Shown in pieces: positions 6,630 to 15,400 of a stretch of DNA of 64,000 bases. Source of the stretch: an uncultured Prevotella sp. (GTDB lineage Bacteria > Bacteroidota > Bacteroidia > Bacteroidales > Bacteroidaceae). The notes below the pieces were generated by a model. The model made no database searches and was not told the DNA's origin. It saw only the letters and a program-made list of their open reading frames with translations. The stretch covers positions 33,315 through 97,314 of the forward strand of contig UQZX01000009.1 of assembly GCA_900545525.1 (NCBI GenBank), written 5' to 3'. The stretch's first letter is position 1, and every line of letters starts with the position of its first letter. The position numbers and the translations under genes are program-made.

Positions 6630-9600
6630 ATGGCCAGGAAATTTGCCGAACACAACGGTCTTAATCTTGTTGAGACAAACAAAGAGGTTTTATCATCGTG
6701 GAATGAGAATGACGTATTTCACAAGACAATATCCGAGCGCGAGGGATGTCCGGAGTTTGTCTTCTTTGAGGGACCTCCTTCTGCGAACGGTCATCCCGGC
6801 ATACACCATGTGCTGGCACGTGCGATAAAGGACACGTTCAACCGTTACAAGACGATGAAGGGATATATGGTCCGCCGTAAGGCTGGTTGGGATACGCACG
6901 GACTTCCTGTTGAACTTGGTGTGGAAAAGGAACTGGGCATAACAAAGGCAGACATTGACAATCATGCCAGTGATAAATATATATCGGTGGAAGACTACAA
7001 CCGTAAGTGCCGTCAGAATGTGATGATGTATACAGAGGAATGGCGCAAGCTTACGGAAGAAATGGGATATTTCGTAGACTTGGACAATCCTTACATCACT
7101 TATGACAACAAATATATAGAGACGCTATGGTGGCTTCTTAAGCAACTCTATGATAAGGGTCTGTTGTATAAAGGCTATACAATACAGCCGTACAGTCCGG
7201 CTGCCGGAACAGGATTGTCGAGCCATGAGCTTAACCAGCCCGGATGCTACCGCGATGTAAAGGACACCACGGCAACGGCTCTTTTCAAGGTTATCAACCC
7301 TAAGGCAGAATGGAGCGGGTGGGGGACAGCCTATTTCGCAGCATGGACAACAACGCCGTGGACGTTGCCTTCAAATACGGCACTTTGCGTTGGACCCAAT
7401 ATAAAATACGTGGCTTTGCAGACATACAATCCTTACAACGATGAAAAGATAACCGTTGTTATGGCTGATGTTCTTGTAAACGCTTACTTCAAGGCTGAGG
7501 GCAAGGATGCTGATATGGAGGCATATAAGCACGGCGATAAGATGATTCCTTATCATATTGTCGGTGAATATACTGGCAAAGATCTTGTCGGTATGGAATA
7601 TGAGCAGCTTATGCCTTGGGTGAAGCCCTCTGCAAAGGTTGACGAGAACGCTCCTGATTTCGTGAAGGCGTATGCTGAGGCAAATCCTGAAAAAGTGTTT
7701 GTGGGAGAAAACGGCAAGGATAAGTTTGTGGAGATGAGCGGCAAGGCGTTCCGTGTAATTCCCGGTGACTATGTGACAACGGAAGACGGTACGGGTATTG
7801 TGCATATTGCCCCGACATTCGGTGCAGACGATGCAAAGGTTGCAAAGGATGCGGAAATACCGTCGTTGTTCCTTATCAACAAGAAAGGTGAGACACGCCC
7901 TATGGTAGACCTTGAGGGCAAATATTATGTCATGGCAGAACTCGACAATGAGTTTGCTGCACGCTGTCTGAATGCCGAAGCATACGCAAAACATGCTGGC
8001 GACTATGTAAAGAATGCCTATTCTCCTGTGTTCAATTCTGAAGGAAAGTATGACGAAAAGGCTGCGATGAAAGCCGAAGACCTCAACATCGTACTGTGTA
8101 TGGAGATGAAGCAGGAAGGTACGGCACTGAAGATTGAGAAACATGTACACAACTATCCTCATTGCTGGCGTACGGACAAACCTGTGTTGTATTATCCGCT
8201 CGACTCGTGGTTCATACGTTCTTCGGCGAAGAAGGAACGCATGAGCGAACTTAATAAAACCATAAACTGGCAGCCGGAGAGTACCGGTACAGGACGTTTC
8301 GGAAATTGGCTTGACAATCTTAACGACTGGAACCTTTCACGCAGCCGGTATTGGGGAACACCGCTTCCGATATGGCGTAATGAAGACGGTGATGAAATCT
8401 GCATAGGTTCGATGCAGCAGCTTTATGATGAGATAGAAAAGTCTGTTGCGGCAGGCATCATGAAGAGCAACCCGATGAAGGACAAGGGTTTTGTTCCTGG
8501 TGATTACGGCCGTGAGAATTATGACAAGATAGATATTCACCGTCCTTATGTTGACAACATAGTGCTTGTAAGCGATAGCGGCAAGGCGATGAAACGTGAG
8601 ACAGACCTTATAGATGTATGGTTTGATTCAGGTTCCATGCCATACGCCCAGATACACTATCCTTTTGAGAACCGTGAACTGATAGACGACAGAAAGGCAT
8701 TCCCCGCCGATTTTATCAATGAGGGAGTGGACCAGACAAGAGGCTGGTTCTTTACGCTTCATGCCATTGCAACAATGGTGTTCGACTCTGTTGCATTCAA
8801 GAATGTAATATCAAGCGGACTTGTGCTCGACTCGAAAGGTAACAAGATGTCAAAGCATGTGGGAAATGTTATCAATCCTTTCACCATGATAGACAATTTT
8901 GGTGCAGACCCCGTACGTTTCTATATGATGACCAACTCTGAGCCTTGGGATAACCTTAAGTTTGACCCTAACGGAGTTGATGAAGTCCGCCGTAAGTTCT
9001 TCGGTACATTATATAATACATACAGCTTCTTTGCACTATACGCAAATGTCGACGCTTTTGACTATTCGCAGACGGAGATACCGGTGAATGAGCGTCCGGA
9101 GATAGACCGCTGGATACTTTCTGTTTTCAACACGCTTATAAAAGGCGTTGAGAAGGAAATGGACGGTTATGACCCTACGCGTGCCGGACGTCTTATCGAT
9201 ACGTTTGTGAACGATGACCTCAGCAACTGGTTCGTGCGGCTTAACCGCAAACGTTTCTGGGGCAAGGACATGAGCAAGGAGAAGCTTTCGGCTTATCAGA
9301 CATTATACACATGTCTTGAAACGGTGGCAAAGCTGCTGGCTCCATTTGCCCCGTTCTATGCAGACCGTCTTTATATGGACCTGATAAACGTTACCGGACG
9401 CGACAATGTTTGTTCCGTACATTTGGCAAAATATCCTGTCGCAGATGAAAGTCTTATAGACAGCGAGCTGGAAGAGCGTATGAGAATGGCTCAGAAAATA
9501 ACTTCCATGACACTTGCATTGCGCCGTAAGGTTAATATCAAGGTGCGTCAGCCGCTGCAGAGCATCATGATACCGGCAGTAGATGAGAGGCAGAAAGCTT

Positions 9601-10196
9601 ATATCAGTGCTGTCAAGGACCTTATAATGAGTGAGGTAAATGTCAAGGAACTTACCTTTGTGGAAGGTTCAGGAGTGCTTGTCAAGAAAGTAAAGTGTAA
9701 TTTCCGCACTTTGGGCAAGAAGTTCGGCAAGCTGATGAAGAGCATAGCAGCCGGAATGGAAAACCTTACTCAGGAGGATATTGCTGCTTTTGAACAGAAG
9801 TCATCGATAGAGTTAAACATAGAAGGGCAGAGTGTTGTGGTGGACATTGCAGATGTTGAAATCATCAGCGAGGACATACCGGGATGGCTTGTTGCCAATG
9901 AAGGCAATCTGACGGTTGCGCTCGAAGTTGAAATCAGCGATGAACTGCGTAAGGAAGGCATGGCACGCGAACTGATAAACCGTATACAGAACATAAGAAA
10001 AGAAACAGGACTGGAAATAACAGACCGCATAAATGTTACTATAACTTCTGTTGAACAGGTTGAAGAGGCAGTGGAGGCATATTCGGAATATATCAAGGGA
10101 CAGGTCTTGGCTGATGATATTGTTCTGGCAGACAATGACGGACCTGAGTTCCAGTTCGATACATTCAACCTGAATATTAAAGTGGAAAAGAAGTAA
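6630..10196 (+). CDS. ileS: Isoleucyl-tRNA synthetase
   Basis: 1188 residues, class I synthetase that charges tRNA-Ile. HIGH motif is HPGIHH (about residue 55) and the KMSKS motif is KMSKH (about residue 739). A CP1 editing domain lies between them, including the TTPWTLPSNTA segment. The C-terminal part lacks the cysteine-rich zinc finger of E. coli IleRS; length and the KMSKH signature fit the longer, eukaryote-like type of IleRS, a type associated in some bacteria with mupirocin insensitivity (family knowledge, not shown here). First gene of a likely unit with the dksA-like gene, lspA and the DUF4296 lipoprotein. Confidence 0.97.
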   Translation: MARKFAEHNGLNLVETNKEVLSSWNENDVFHKTISEREGCPEFVFFEGPPSANGHPGIHHVLARAIKDTFNRYKTMKGYMVRRKAGWDTHGLPVELGVEKELGITKADIDNHASDKYISVEDYNRKCRQNVMMYTEEWRKLTEEMGYFVDLDNPYITYDNKYIETLWWLLKQLYDKGLLYKGYTIQPYSPAAGTGLSSHELNQPGCYRDVKDTTATALFKVINPKAEWSGWGTAYFAAWTTTPWTLPSNTALCVGPNIKYVALQTYNPYNDEKITVVMADVLVNAYFKAEGKDADMEAYKHGDKMIPYHIVGEYTGKDLVGMEYEQLMPWVKPSAKVDENAPDFVKAYAEANPEKVFVGENGKDKFVEMSGKAFRVIPGDYVTTEDGTGIVHIAPTFGADDAKVAKDAEIPSLFLINKKGETRPMVDLEGKYYVMAELDNEFAARCLNAEAYAKHAGDYVKNAYSPVFNSEGKYDEKAAMKAEDLNIVLCMEMKQEGTALKIEKHVHNYPHCWRTDKPVLYYPLDSWFIRSSAKKERMSELNKTINWQPESTGTGRFGNWLDNLNDWNLSRSRYWGTPLPIWRNEDGDEICIGSMQQLYDEIEKSVAAGIMKSNPMKDKGFVPGDYGRENYDKIDIHRPYVDNIVLVSDSGKAMKRETDLIDVWFDSGSMPYAQIHYPFENRELIDDRKAFPADFINEGVDQTRGWFFTLHAIATMVFDSVAFKNVISSGLVLDSKGNKMSKHVGNVINPFTMIDNFGADPVRFYMMTNSEPWDNLKFDPNGVDEVRRKFFGTLYNTYSFFALYANVDAFDYSQTEIPVNERPEIDRWILSVFNTLIKGVEKEMDGYDPTRAGRLIDTFVNDDLSNWFVRLNRKRFWGKDMSKEKLSAYQTLYTCLETVAKLLAPFAPFYADRLYMDLINVTGRDNVCSVHLAKYPVADESLIDSELEERMRMAQKITSMTLALRRKVNIKVRQPLQSIMIPAVDERQKAYISAVKDLIMSEVNVKELTFVEGSGVLVKKVKCNFRTLGKKFGKLMKSIAAGMENLTQEDIAAFEQKSSIELNIEGQSVVVDIADVEIISEDIPGWLVANEGNLTVALEVEISDELRKEGMARELINRIQNIRKETGLEITDRINVTITSVEQVEEAVEAYSEYIKGQVLADDIVLADNDGPEFQFDTFNLNIKVEKK

Positions 10197-10252
10197 AGTG
10201 AAGGTTAATCTGGAACTTTATAAAATTCAATATAACTTAACGACTGATTATT

Positions 10253-10633
10253 ATGGCAGACAAGAAACGTTATACAGATGAAGAGCTTGAAGAGTTCAAG
10301 GCTATTATCAATGAAAAGCTTGCTTTGGCACGCCGTGACTACAATCAGATGATGCGCACACTTATGAATGCAGATGGAAACGATGTTGAAGATACGTCAC
10401 CTACATATAAAATTCTGGAAGAAGGAAGCGCAACACAGACAAAAGAGGAACTGACACAGTTTGCTGCGCGTCAGCAGAAATTCATACAGGGGCTTGAGGC
10501 AGCTTTGGTACGTATTGAGAAAAAGACATACGGGATAGACCGTATAACGGGAGAACTCATTCCGAAAGAACGTCTGCGTGTGGTTCCTCATGCAACTTTG
10601 AGCGTAGCGTCAAAGAATGCGAGGAAGGGATAA
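10253..10633 (+). CDS. DksA/TraR-like protein lacking zinc-finger cysteines
   Basis: 126 residues. N-terminal coiled-coil helices (about 8-95) with the acidic tip region, then a DksA C4-type domain fold (YGIDRITGELIPKERLRVVPHATLS). No cysteine occurs in the protein; the usual finger positions carry Asp and other residues, so it resembles non-zinc DksA variants. Such proteins bind the RNA polymerase secondary channel in the family; the role here is inferred. Its 3' end (GAGGAAGGG) supplies the ribosome site for lspA, which begins on the next base after the stop. Confidence 0.8.
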   Translation: MADKKRYTDEELEEFKAIINEKLALARRDYNQMMRTLMNADGNDVEDTSPTYKILEEGSATQTKEELTQFAARQQKFIQGLEAALVRIEKKTYGIDRITGELIPKERLRVVPHATLSVASKNARKG

Positions 10634-11266
10634 ATGAACAGATATATGTTGTCATCTGCACGCATATTGTCTGCGTGTGCACTCATTGTCCTTATCCTTA
10701 TTATAGACCAAATCATAAAGATTGAGGTCAAGACGGGCATGTGCCTGTATGAATCGATAAGGGTAACAGACTGGTTTTATATAAACTTTATAGAGAACAA
10801 CGGAATGGCATACGGCATGACATTTATAAATAAGTTGGTGCTCAGCCTGTTCCGTGTTCTGGCTATAAGTGCGCTCGGATATTACATCTGTTTGCAGATA
10901 AGGCGGAAGGCACGTCTTCTATATATCTGTCTTTTGTCGGTTGTCTTTGCAGGTGCTTTGGGAAATCTTATAGACTGTATGTTCTATGGGCTTATATTCA
11001 ATGCCTCTTCTCCTTATTATGTATCATACATGGTGCCTTTCGGTCAGGGATATTCCTCATTCCTTATGGGGAAGGTTGTCGATATGTTCTACTTTCCGCT
11101 AATAGTCACGACGTGGCCTGAGTGGGTGCCGGTGTTTGGCGGAGAAGAGTTTATATTTTTCAGCCCCGTGTTTAACTTTGCCGATGCCTGCATCAGTGTC
11201 GGCGTTGTGTCATTGATATTATTCTGTCGTAAAGAGCTGTCACAAATCACGTTTAAGAGACAATGA
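10634..11266 (+). CDS. lspA: Lipoprotein signal peptidase II
   Basis: 210 residues with four membrane segments. The two aspartyl-protease motifs of LspA are visible: GNLIDCMFYG (first Asp) and FNFADACISVG (second Asp), as is the ENNGMAYGM segment. It cleaves signal peptides of prolipoproteins at the inner membrane. It is longer than E. coli LspA (about 164) because of an insert between the catalytic motifs (about 125-165), common in Bacteroidetes. Starts immediately after the dksA-like stop and overlaps the next lipoprotein gene by 4 bases (ATGA). Confidence 0.95.
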   Translation: MNRYMLSSARILSACALIVLILIIDQIIKIEVKTGMCLYESIRVTDWFYINFIENNGMAYGMTFINKLVLSLFRVLAISALGYYICLQIRRKARLLYICLLSVVFAGALGNLIDCMFYGLIFNASSPYYVSYMVPFGQGYSSFLMGKVVDMFYFPLIVTTWPEWVPVFGGEEFIFFSPVFNFADACISVGVVSLILFCRKELSQITFKRQ

Positions 11267-12207
11267 AGAAAAACTGCATTATAGTGTTGTGCTTTGTCAC
11301 GTTGGTTGCATTACTGTCGTGCAAGCCCCGTGTCCCTTCCGGATACATACAGCCGGGAGACATGGAAAACATTCTTTACGACTACTATATAGCAGACGGC
11401 ATGGCTAATTGTGAAGACGGAGACGCACAGGAACAAGCGTACAACAATGGGCTGTATAAACTTGCAGTATTGAAGAAACATGGTGTGACGCAGGCTGAGT
11501 TTGACTCTTCTTTGGTATATTATGCACGCCATGCAGACCGGTTGCACTCAATTTATGAAAATATTGAGAAACGTCTCGGCAATGCAGCCATAGGCATGGG
11601 TGCTTCAGCAGGAGACCTGCAGCAGTTTGGCTCATCTGTGGCAAACTCAGACACAGCCGATGTGTGGAATGAAGAACGTTCGTGCGTGTTGCAGCCGCAT
11701 ATGCCTTATAATGTGTTGTCGTATGCAATAAAGGCAGATACGGCATTCCACAAAGGAGACAGGATGGTGTTGAGCTTCGATACGCATTTCATTTATCAGG
11801 ACGGAACGAAAGACGGTGTGGCACAGTTGGTAGTGCGTTTGTCAAATGACAGTATTGTGTCGCGTACGGTGCACATGTCTTCCGATTCTCATTATACGCT
11901 CAATGTCGTTGACGATAAGAATATAGGAATAAAGGATGTGTATGGATTTATCTTTTTGACAAAAAATCAGAATACATCCTCTTCCACAATGAAGCTTATG
12001 TTTGTGGATAATATACGGCTGGTAAGACTTCATGGTACGTCCGGAACCGGTACGCATTCAAACATACAGCAAGACATACATGGCGGCGATACCTTAAATG
12101 AAAATATAAGGAATAGGAGAGGTAGTGAGGATGAAAGAGTAAATGGTGTAACTCCCCAGCCTATAAACATTCCACCTGGAAGCATGCGAACTCTCCACAG
12201 ACCTTAA
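11263..12207 (+). CDS. DUF4296 lipoprotein
   Basis: 314 residues with a lipoprotein signal peptide (lipobox LLSC, Cys20). The DUF4296 region follows (about 25-120: GDMENILYDYYIADGMA). The C-terminal half is beta-rich with a low-complexity polar tail. Translationally coupled to lspA by an ATGA overlap, an arrangement frequent in Bacteroidales; the product is itself predicted to be an LspA substrate. Function unknown. Confidence 0.8.
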   Translation: MKKNCIIVLCFVTLVALLSCKPRVPSGYIQPGDMENILYDYYIADGMANCEDGDAQEQAYNNGLYKLAVLKKHGVTQAEFDSSLVYYARHADRLHSIYENIEKRLGNAAIGMGASAGDLQQFGSSVANSDTADVWNEERSCVLQPHMPYNVLSYAIKADTAFHKGDRMVLSFDTHFIYQDGTKDGVAQLVVRLSNDSIVSRTVHMSSDSHYTLNVVDDKNIGIKDVYGFIFLTKNQNTSSSTMKLMFVDNIRLVRLHGTSGTGTHSNIQQDIHGGDTLNENIRNRRGSEDERVNGVTPQPINIPPGSMRTLHRP

Positions 12208-12282
12208 TCATTATATATTATATAATATTATGTACATTTCGTTTCCGGTATATTGAGGACTTATATAAATTCGACTACCGTT

Positions 12283-12489
12283 ATGTTATTAAAAGGAACA
12301 GGCAGATTTGCAGCAAACAGACTTATGAAAAACGGAGATGTCATTGTCAACGGTGTGGTGGAAACCGACAATGGCATAGTCAGGGCATATTATCATTTTT
12401 CGGAAGAGCTTCCTTTTACAGAGTGGATAGGCGGGACGATAGAGCTTATTGAAGAAAATGGACAACTTGTTGCCTGTGCACGCGATTGA
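12283..12489 (+). CDS. Small hypothetical protein
   Basis: 68 residues from ATG at 12283; a TTG at 12253 would add ten residues. No signal peptide or membrane segment. Alternating beta pattern with VIVNGVVETDNGIVRAYYHFSE, ending near GQLVACARD. I do not recognise a family. It lies between the lipoprotein gene and aspS and could be the last gene of the ileS-lspA unit. Confidence 0.5.
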   Translation: MLLKGTGRFAANRLMKNGDVIVNGVVETDNGIVRAYYHFSEELPFTEWIGGTIELIEENGQLVACARD

Positions 12490-12539
12490 AGCCTAACATT
12501 AAAACTTTCTCCTTATTTAATAGTTAGCAGTGATAATCT

Positions 12540-12570
12540 TTTGTTTGTTCTACATTTTTTTATAATTTTG
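12540..12570 (+). promoter_or_regulatory. Promoter of aspS
   Basis: TTTG at 12540-12543, 19-base spacer, TAATTTTG at 12563-12570. Start codon 23 bases on. Confidence 0.6.
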
Positions 12571-12593
12571 CATGTCAAAATTATAGAACACTT

Positions 12594-14354
12594 ATGTATA
12601 GAACGAACACATGTGGAGAGTTGCGTATCTCTGATGTAGGCAAGAACGTGAAACTTGCCGGATGGGTGCAGCGTAGCCGTAAAATGGGAGGCATGACTTT
12701 TGTTGATTTGCGCGACCGTTACGGTATAACTCAGTTGGCTTTCAATGAAGAACTCAATGCCGATGTCTTTGCCAAAGCTAATAAACTTGGGCGTGAGTAT
12801 TGTATTCAGGCAACTGGTACGGTAAGTGAGAGGCAAAGTAAGAACAAGAATATTCCTACAGGTGATATTGAGATAATAGTTTCGGAACTGTCGGTTATCA
12901 GTGAAAGCCTTACACCTCCGTTTACAATAGAGGACAATACCGACGGTGGAGACGACATACGTATGAAGTACCGTTATCTCGATTTACGCCGTCCGTCGGT
13001 GCGTGCTAATTTGGAGTTGCGTCACCGTATGACAATATTAATACGTAATTTCCTCGATTCAAAAGACTTTATAGAGGTGGAAACACCTATATTAATAGGT
13101 AGTACGCCTGAGGGTGCCCGTGACTTTATTGTCCCCTCGCGTATGAATCCCGGACAGTTTTATGCATTGCCGCAAAGCCCTCAGACACTGAAGCAGCTTC
13201 TTATGGTAAGCGGATTTGACAGATACTTTCAGATTGCAAAGTGTTTCCGTGATGAAGACTTGCGTGCAGACCGTCAGCCTGAATTCACACAGATTGACTG
13301 CGAAATGTCTTTCGTCGATCAAGATGACGTGATAGACCTTTTCGAAGACATGGCACGCCACTTGTTCAGGGAAGTTCGCGGCGTGGAGCTGCCGGCAAAG
13401 TTGCAGCAGATGACATGGCATGATGCAATGCGCCTGTATGGAAGTGACAAACCGGACACACGTTTCGGTATGGAATTTGTCGAACTTATGGATACGTTGA
13501 AAGGTACAGGCACATTCTCCGTGTTCAATGACGCTGCATATATTGGTGGTATTTGCGTGCCTGGATGTGCTAATTATACACGTAAGCAGCTTGACCAGCT
13601 GACAGATTTCGTGAAGAGACCTCAGGTCGGTGCCAAAGGACTTGTCTATGTCAAGTTTAATGAAGACGGGAGCGTGAAGAGCAGCATTGACAAATTTTAT
13701 GCTCCAGAGGTGTGGAACCGTGTAAAAGAAGTAATGGGAGCTAAAGACGGTGACCTTGTTCTTGTACTCAGTGGTGACAATGCTAATAAGACACGTGTTC
13801 AGTTGTGCAGCCTGCGATTGGAAATGGGCAGTCGTCTCGGACTGCGCGACAAGGATAAGTTTGAATGTTTGTGGATAGTAGATTTCCCGTTGTTTGAATG
13901 GAGTGATGAGGAGCAGAGACTAATGGCAACCCATCATCCGTTTACAATGCCTAATCCGGACGACATACCTTTGCTGGACGAACATCCGGAGAGGGTGCGT
14001 GCCATGGCATACGATTTTGTATGCAACGGTATAGAAGTAGGAGGCGGAAGCCTGCGTATTCATGATTGTAACTTGCAGGAGAAGATGTTCAACATTCTTG
14101 GCTTCACTCCTGAGAGAGCCATGGCTCAGTTCGGCTTCCTTATAAATGCATTTAAATATGGAGCACCTCCACATGCCGGACTTGCTTTTGGCTTGGATCG
14201 TTTCGTTTCGATAATGGCAGGACTTGACAGTATACGTGACTGTATTGCATTCCCTAAGAACAACAGCGGGCGTGATGTCATGCTTGATGCTCCTTCTATT
14301 GTTGATGACAAACAACTTGACGAATTGCAAATAAAGGTTGATATAAGTCAATAG
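12594..14354 (+). CDS. aspS: Aspartyl-tRNA synthetase
   Basis: 586 residues, class II synthetase of the bacterial type. An N-terminal OB-fold anticodon-binding domain (about 1-105) is followed by the catalytic core with motif 2 FRDEDLRADRQPEFTQID, a bacterial GAD insertion domain (about 280-410) and motif 3 GLAFGLDRF. Length is typical. It charges tRNA-Asp; whether it also charges tRNA-Asn cannot be read from sequence alone. Confidence 0.97.
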   Translation: MYRTNTCGELRISDVGKNVKLAGWVQRSRKMGGMTFVDLRDRYGITQLAFNEELNADVFAKANKLGREYCIQATGTVSERQSKNKNIPTGDIEIIVSELSVISESLTPPFTIEDNTDGGDDIRMKYRYLDLRRPSVRANLELRHRMTILIRNFLDSKDFIEVETPILIGSTPEGARDFIVPSRMNPGQFYALPQSPQTLKQLLMVSGFDRYFQIAKCFRDEDLRADRQPEFTQIDCEMSFVDQDDVIDLFEDMARHLFREVRGVELPAKLQQMTWHDAMRLYGSDKPDTRFGMEFVELMDTLKGTGTFSVFNDAAYIGGICVPGCANYTRKQLDQLTDFVKRPQVGAKGLVYVKFNEDGSVKSSIDKFYAPEVWNRVKEVMGAKDGDLVLVLSGDNANKTRVQLCSLRLEMGSRLGLRDKDKFECLWIVDFPLFEWSDEEQRLMATHHPFTMPNPDDIPLLDEHPERVRAMAYDFVCNGIEVGGGSLRIHDCNLQEKMFNILGFTPERAMAQFGFLINAFKYGAPPHAGLAFGLDRFVSIMAGLDSIRDCIAFPKNNSGRDVMLDAPSIVDDKQLDELQIKVDISQ

Positions 14355-14433
14355 ATTTGTAAGTAAATGTGTTAAAATACTGTATAAAAGTAATTTATTA
14401 ATAGAAAAATAATACCATTAATGCCAAAAACGC

Positions 14434-14441
14434 TATCTTTG
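14434..14441 (+). promoter_or_regulatory. -7 promoter element before the winged-helix gene
   Basis: TATCTTTG, 54 bases before the ATG at 14496; no good -33 match. Confidence 0.45.
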
Positions 14442-14495
14442 CAGCATAATTAATCAAAAGATTGAAATAAATAGAGGTCTAAATTTAATTTAATT

Positions 14496-14795
14496 ATGGC
14501 AGAAAAGAAAGCAGCAGCTACAAAAGCTGCAACAGAGAAGAAGACAACAGCGAAGAAAGCATGTGCAACAAGAAAGACGGCTGCTACCAAGAAAACGGTT
14601 GTCATTAATGCAGAGAACGTAGGTTTCAGGGCAGGAGACGTTTATCAGGCACTTGCTGCAGCAGAGAAACCACTTAGTGTTGCAGAAATAGCTAAGGCTG
14701 CCAATATATCAACAGAAGAGGTTCTTCTTGGTATAGGCTGGCTGTTTAAAGAAGGCAAGGTAAAAGAGCAGGAAGATAAGCTTGTTCTGGCTTAA
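14496..14795 (+). CDS. Winged-helix protein with histone-H1-like Lys/Ala tail
   Basis: 99 residues. Residues 1-34 are almost only Lys, Ala, Thr, Glu and Arg (AEKKAAATKAATEKKTTAKK), disordered and strongly basic. Residues about 40-99 form a small winged helix of the DUF2582 type (VYQALAAAEKPLSVAEIAKA, GIGWLFKEGKVKEQ). The layout, basic tail plus winged helix, recalls histone H1-like nucleoid proteins, so DNA binding is likely by inference. Followed by its own terminator. Confidence 0.7.
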   Translation: MAEKKAAATKAATEKKTTAKKACATRKTAATKKTVVINAENVGFRAGDVYQALAAAEKPLSVAEIAKAANISTEEVLLGIGWLFKEGKVKEQEDKLVLA

Positions 14796-14817
14796 AGGTA
14801 AAAATCATATTTAAAGG

Positions 14818-14850
14818 AAGGTCGGTAAGTTATTGTTACCGGCCTTTTTT
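14818..14850 (+). terminator. Terminator of the winged-helix gene
   Basis: 11-base stem AAGGTCGGTAA / TTACCGGCCTT with one G-T pair, followed by T6. It ends only 5 bases before the next start codon, so the next gene's ribosome site is inside or just after the hairpin. Confidence 0.75.
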
Positions 14851-14855
14851 CAAAA

Positions 14856-15182
14856 ATGGACTACGAACGCGATATATTGAATATTCTGAAAGAAGCAGGC
14901 ACAGAAGGACTTTGTGTCCAAAAGATAGCCCGTCATGTCTTCAACACACATAACTCATTTTTCGGGACGTTATGTTTTGAAGATGTATATCGCTATGTAA
15001 AGCAGTATTTGTATAGAAACAGTAAAACCCGCAGTTCGATAATCGAAAAAACGGCAGTTCGCGGTATTTACCGTCTGAACATGGAAGCAGGTGACAGGGC
15101 ACAGCTTATGCTTCTATTTGAAGAGGAGAAAGAAGAGGAAACTCCCCGAAAAGCAGAGGATACATCATTGTCCTTGTTCTGA
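14856..15182 (+). CDS. Small hypothetical protein, possible winged helix
   Basis: 108 residues. N-terminal 75 residues look like a helix-turn-helix/winged fold (DILNILKEAGTEGLCVQKIARHVFN, then a strand RGIYRLN); the C-terminal 30 residues are acidic (FEEEKEEETPRK). No family recognised with certainty. It starts directly after the terminator of the previous winged-helix gene, so expression probably depends on read-through. Confidence 0.6.
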   Translation: MDYERDILNILKEAGTEGLCVQKIARHVFNTHNSFFGTLCFEDVYRYVKQYLYRNSKTRSSIIEKTAVRGIYRLNMEAGDRAQLMLLFEEEKEEETPRKAEDTSLSLF

Positions 15183-15206
15183 TGACATCTTTTTTGAAGA
15201 ATTCAT

Positions 15207-15315
15207 AATTCATATTCGTAATACATAACTCATAGGATTACGTATCATAAAGCTATGGGTTACGGGACGTAAAGCTATGGGTTATGAAACCATAAGGGCT
15301 GCAATCAGAAATTGA
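15207..15315 (+). repeat. Short intergenic array, 20-23-base period (5 units)
   Basis: Units start near 15207, 15227, 15249, 15271 and 15294 (spacing 20, 22, 22, 23). The two central ones share the identical 14-mer AAAGCTATGGGTTA. Upstream of xylB. Same architecture as the other arrays but with a different core (GCTATGGG). Confidence 0.55.
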
Positions 15316-15383
15316 TATTAAATACTATTAACATTGACATTAAAAAGGGAATATAATTTATTGTACGTATTATGTGTAATAAA

Positions 15384-15400
15384 GTAATATTACGAATATG
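15384..15400 (+). promoter_or_regulatory. Palindrome and inverted-repeat half-site at the xylB start
   Basis: GTAATATTAC (15384-15393) is a perfect palindrome 4 bases before the xylB ATG. TATTACGAATATG (15388-15400, including the ATG) is the exact reverse complement of 15211-15223. No TAnnTTTG promoter is visible for xylB, so a regulated promoter is plausible. Role is inference. Confidence 0.35.
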
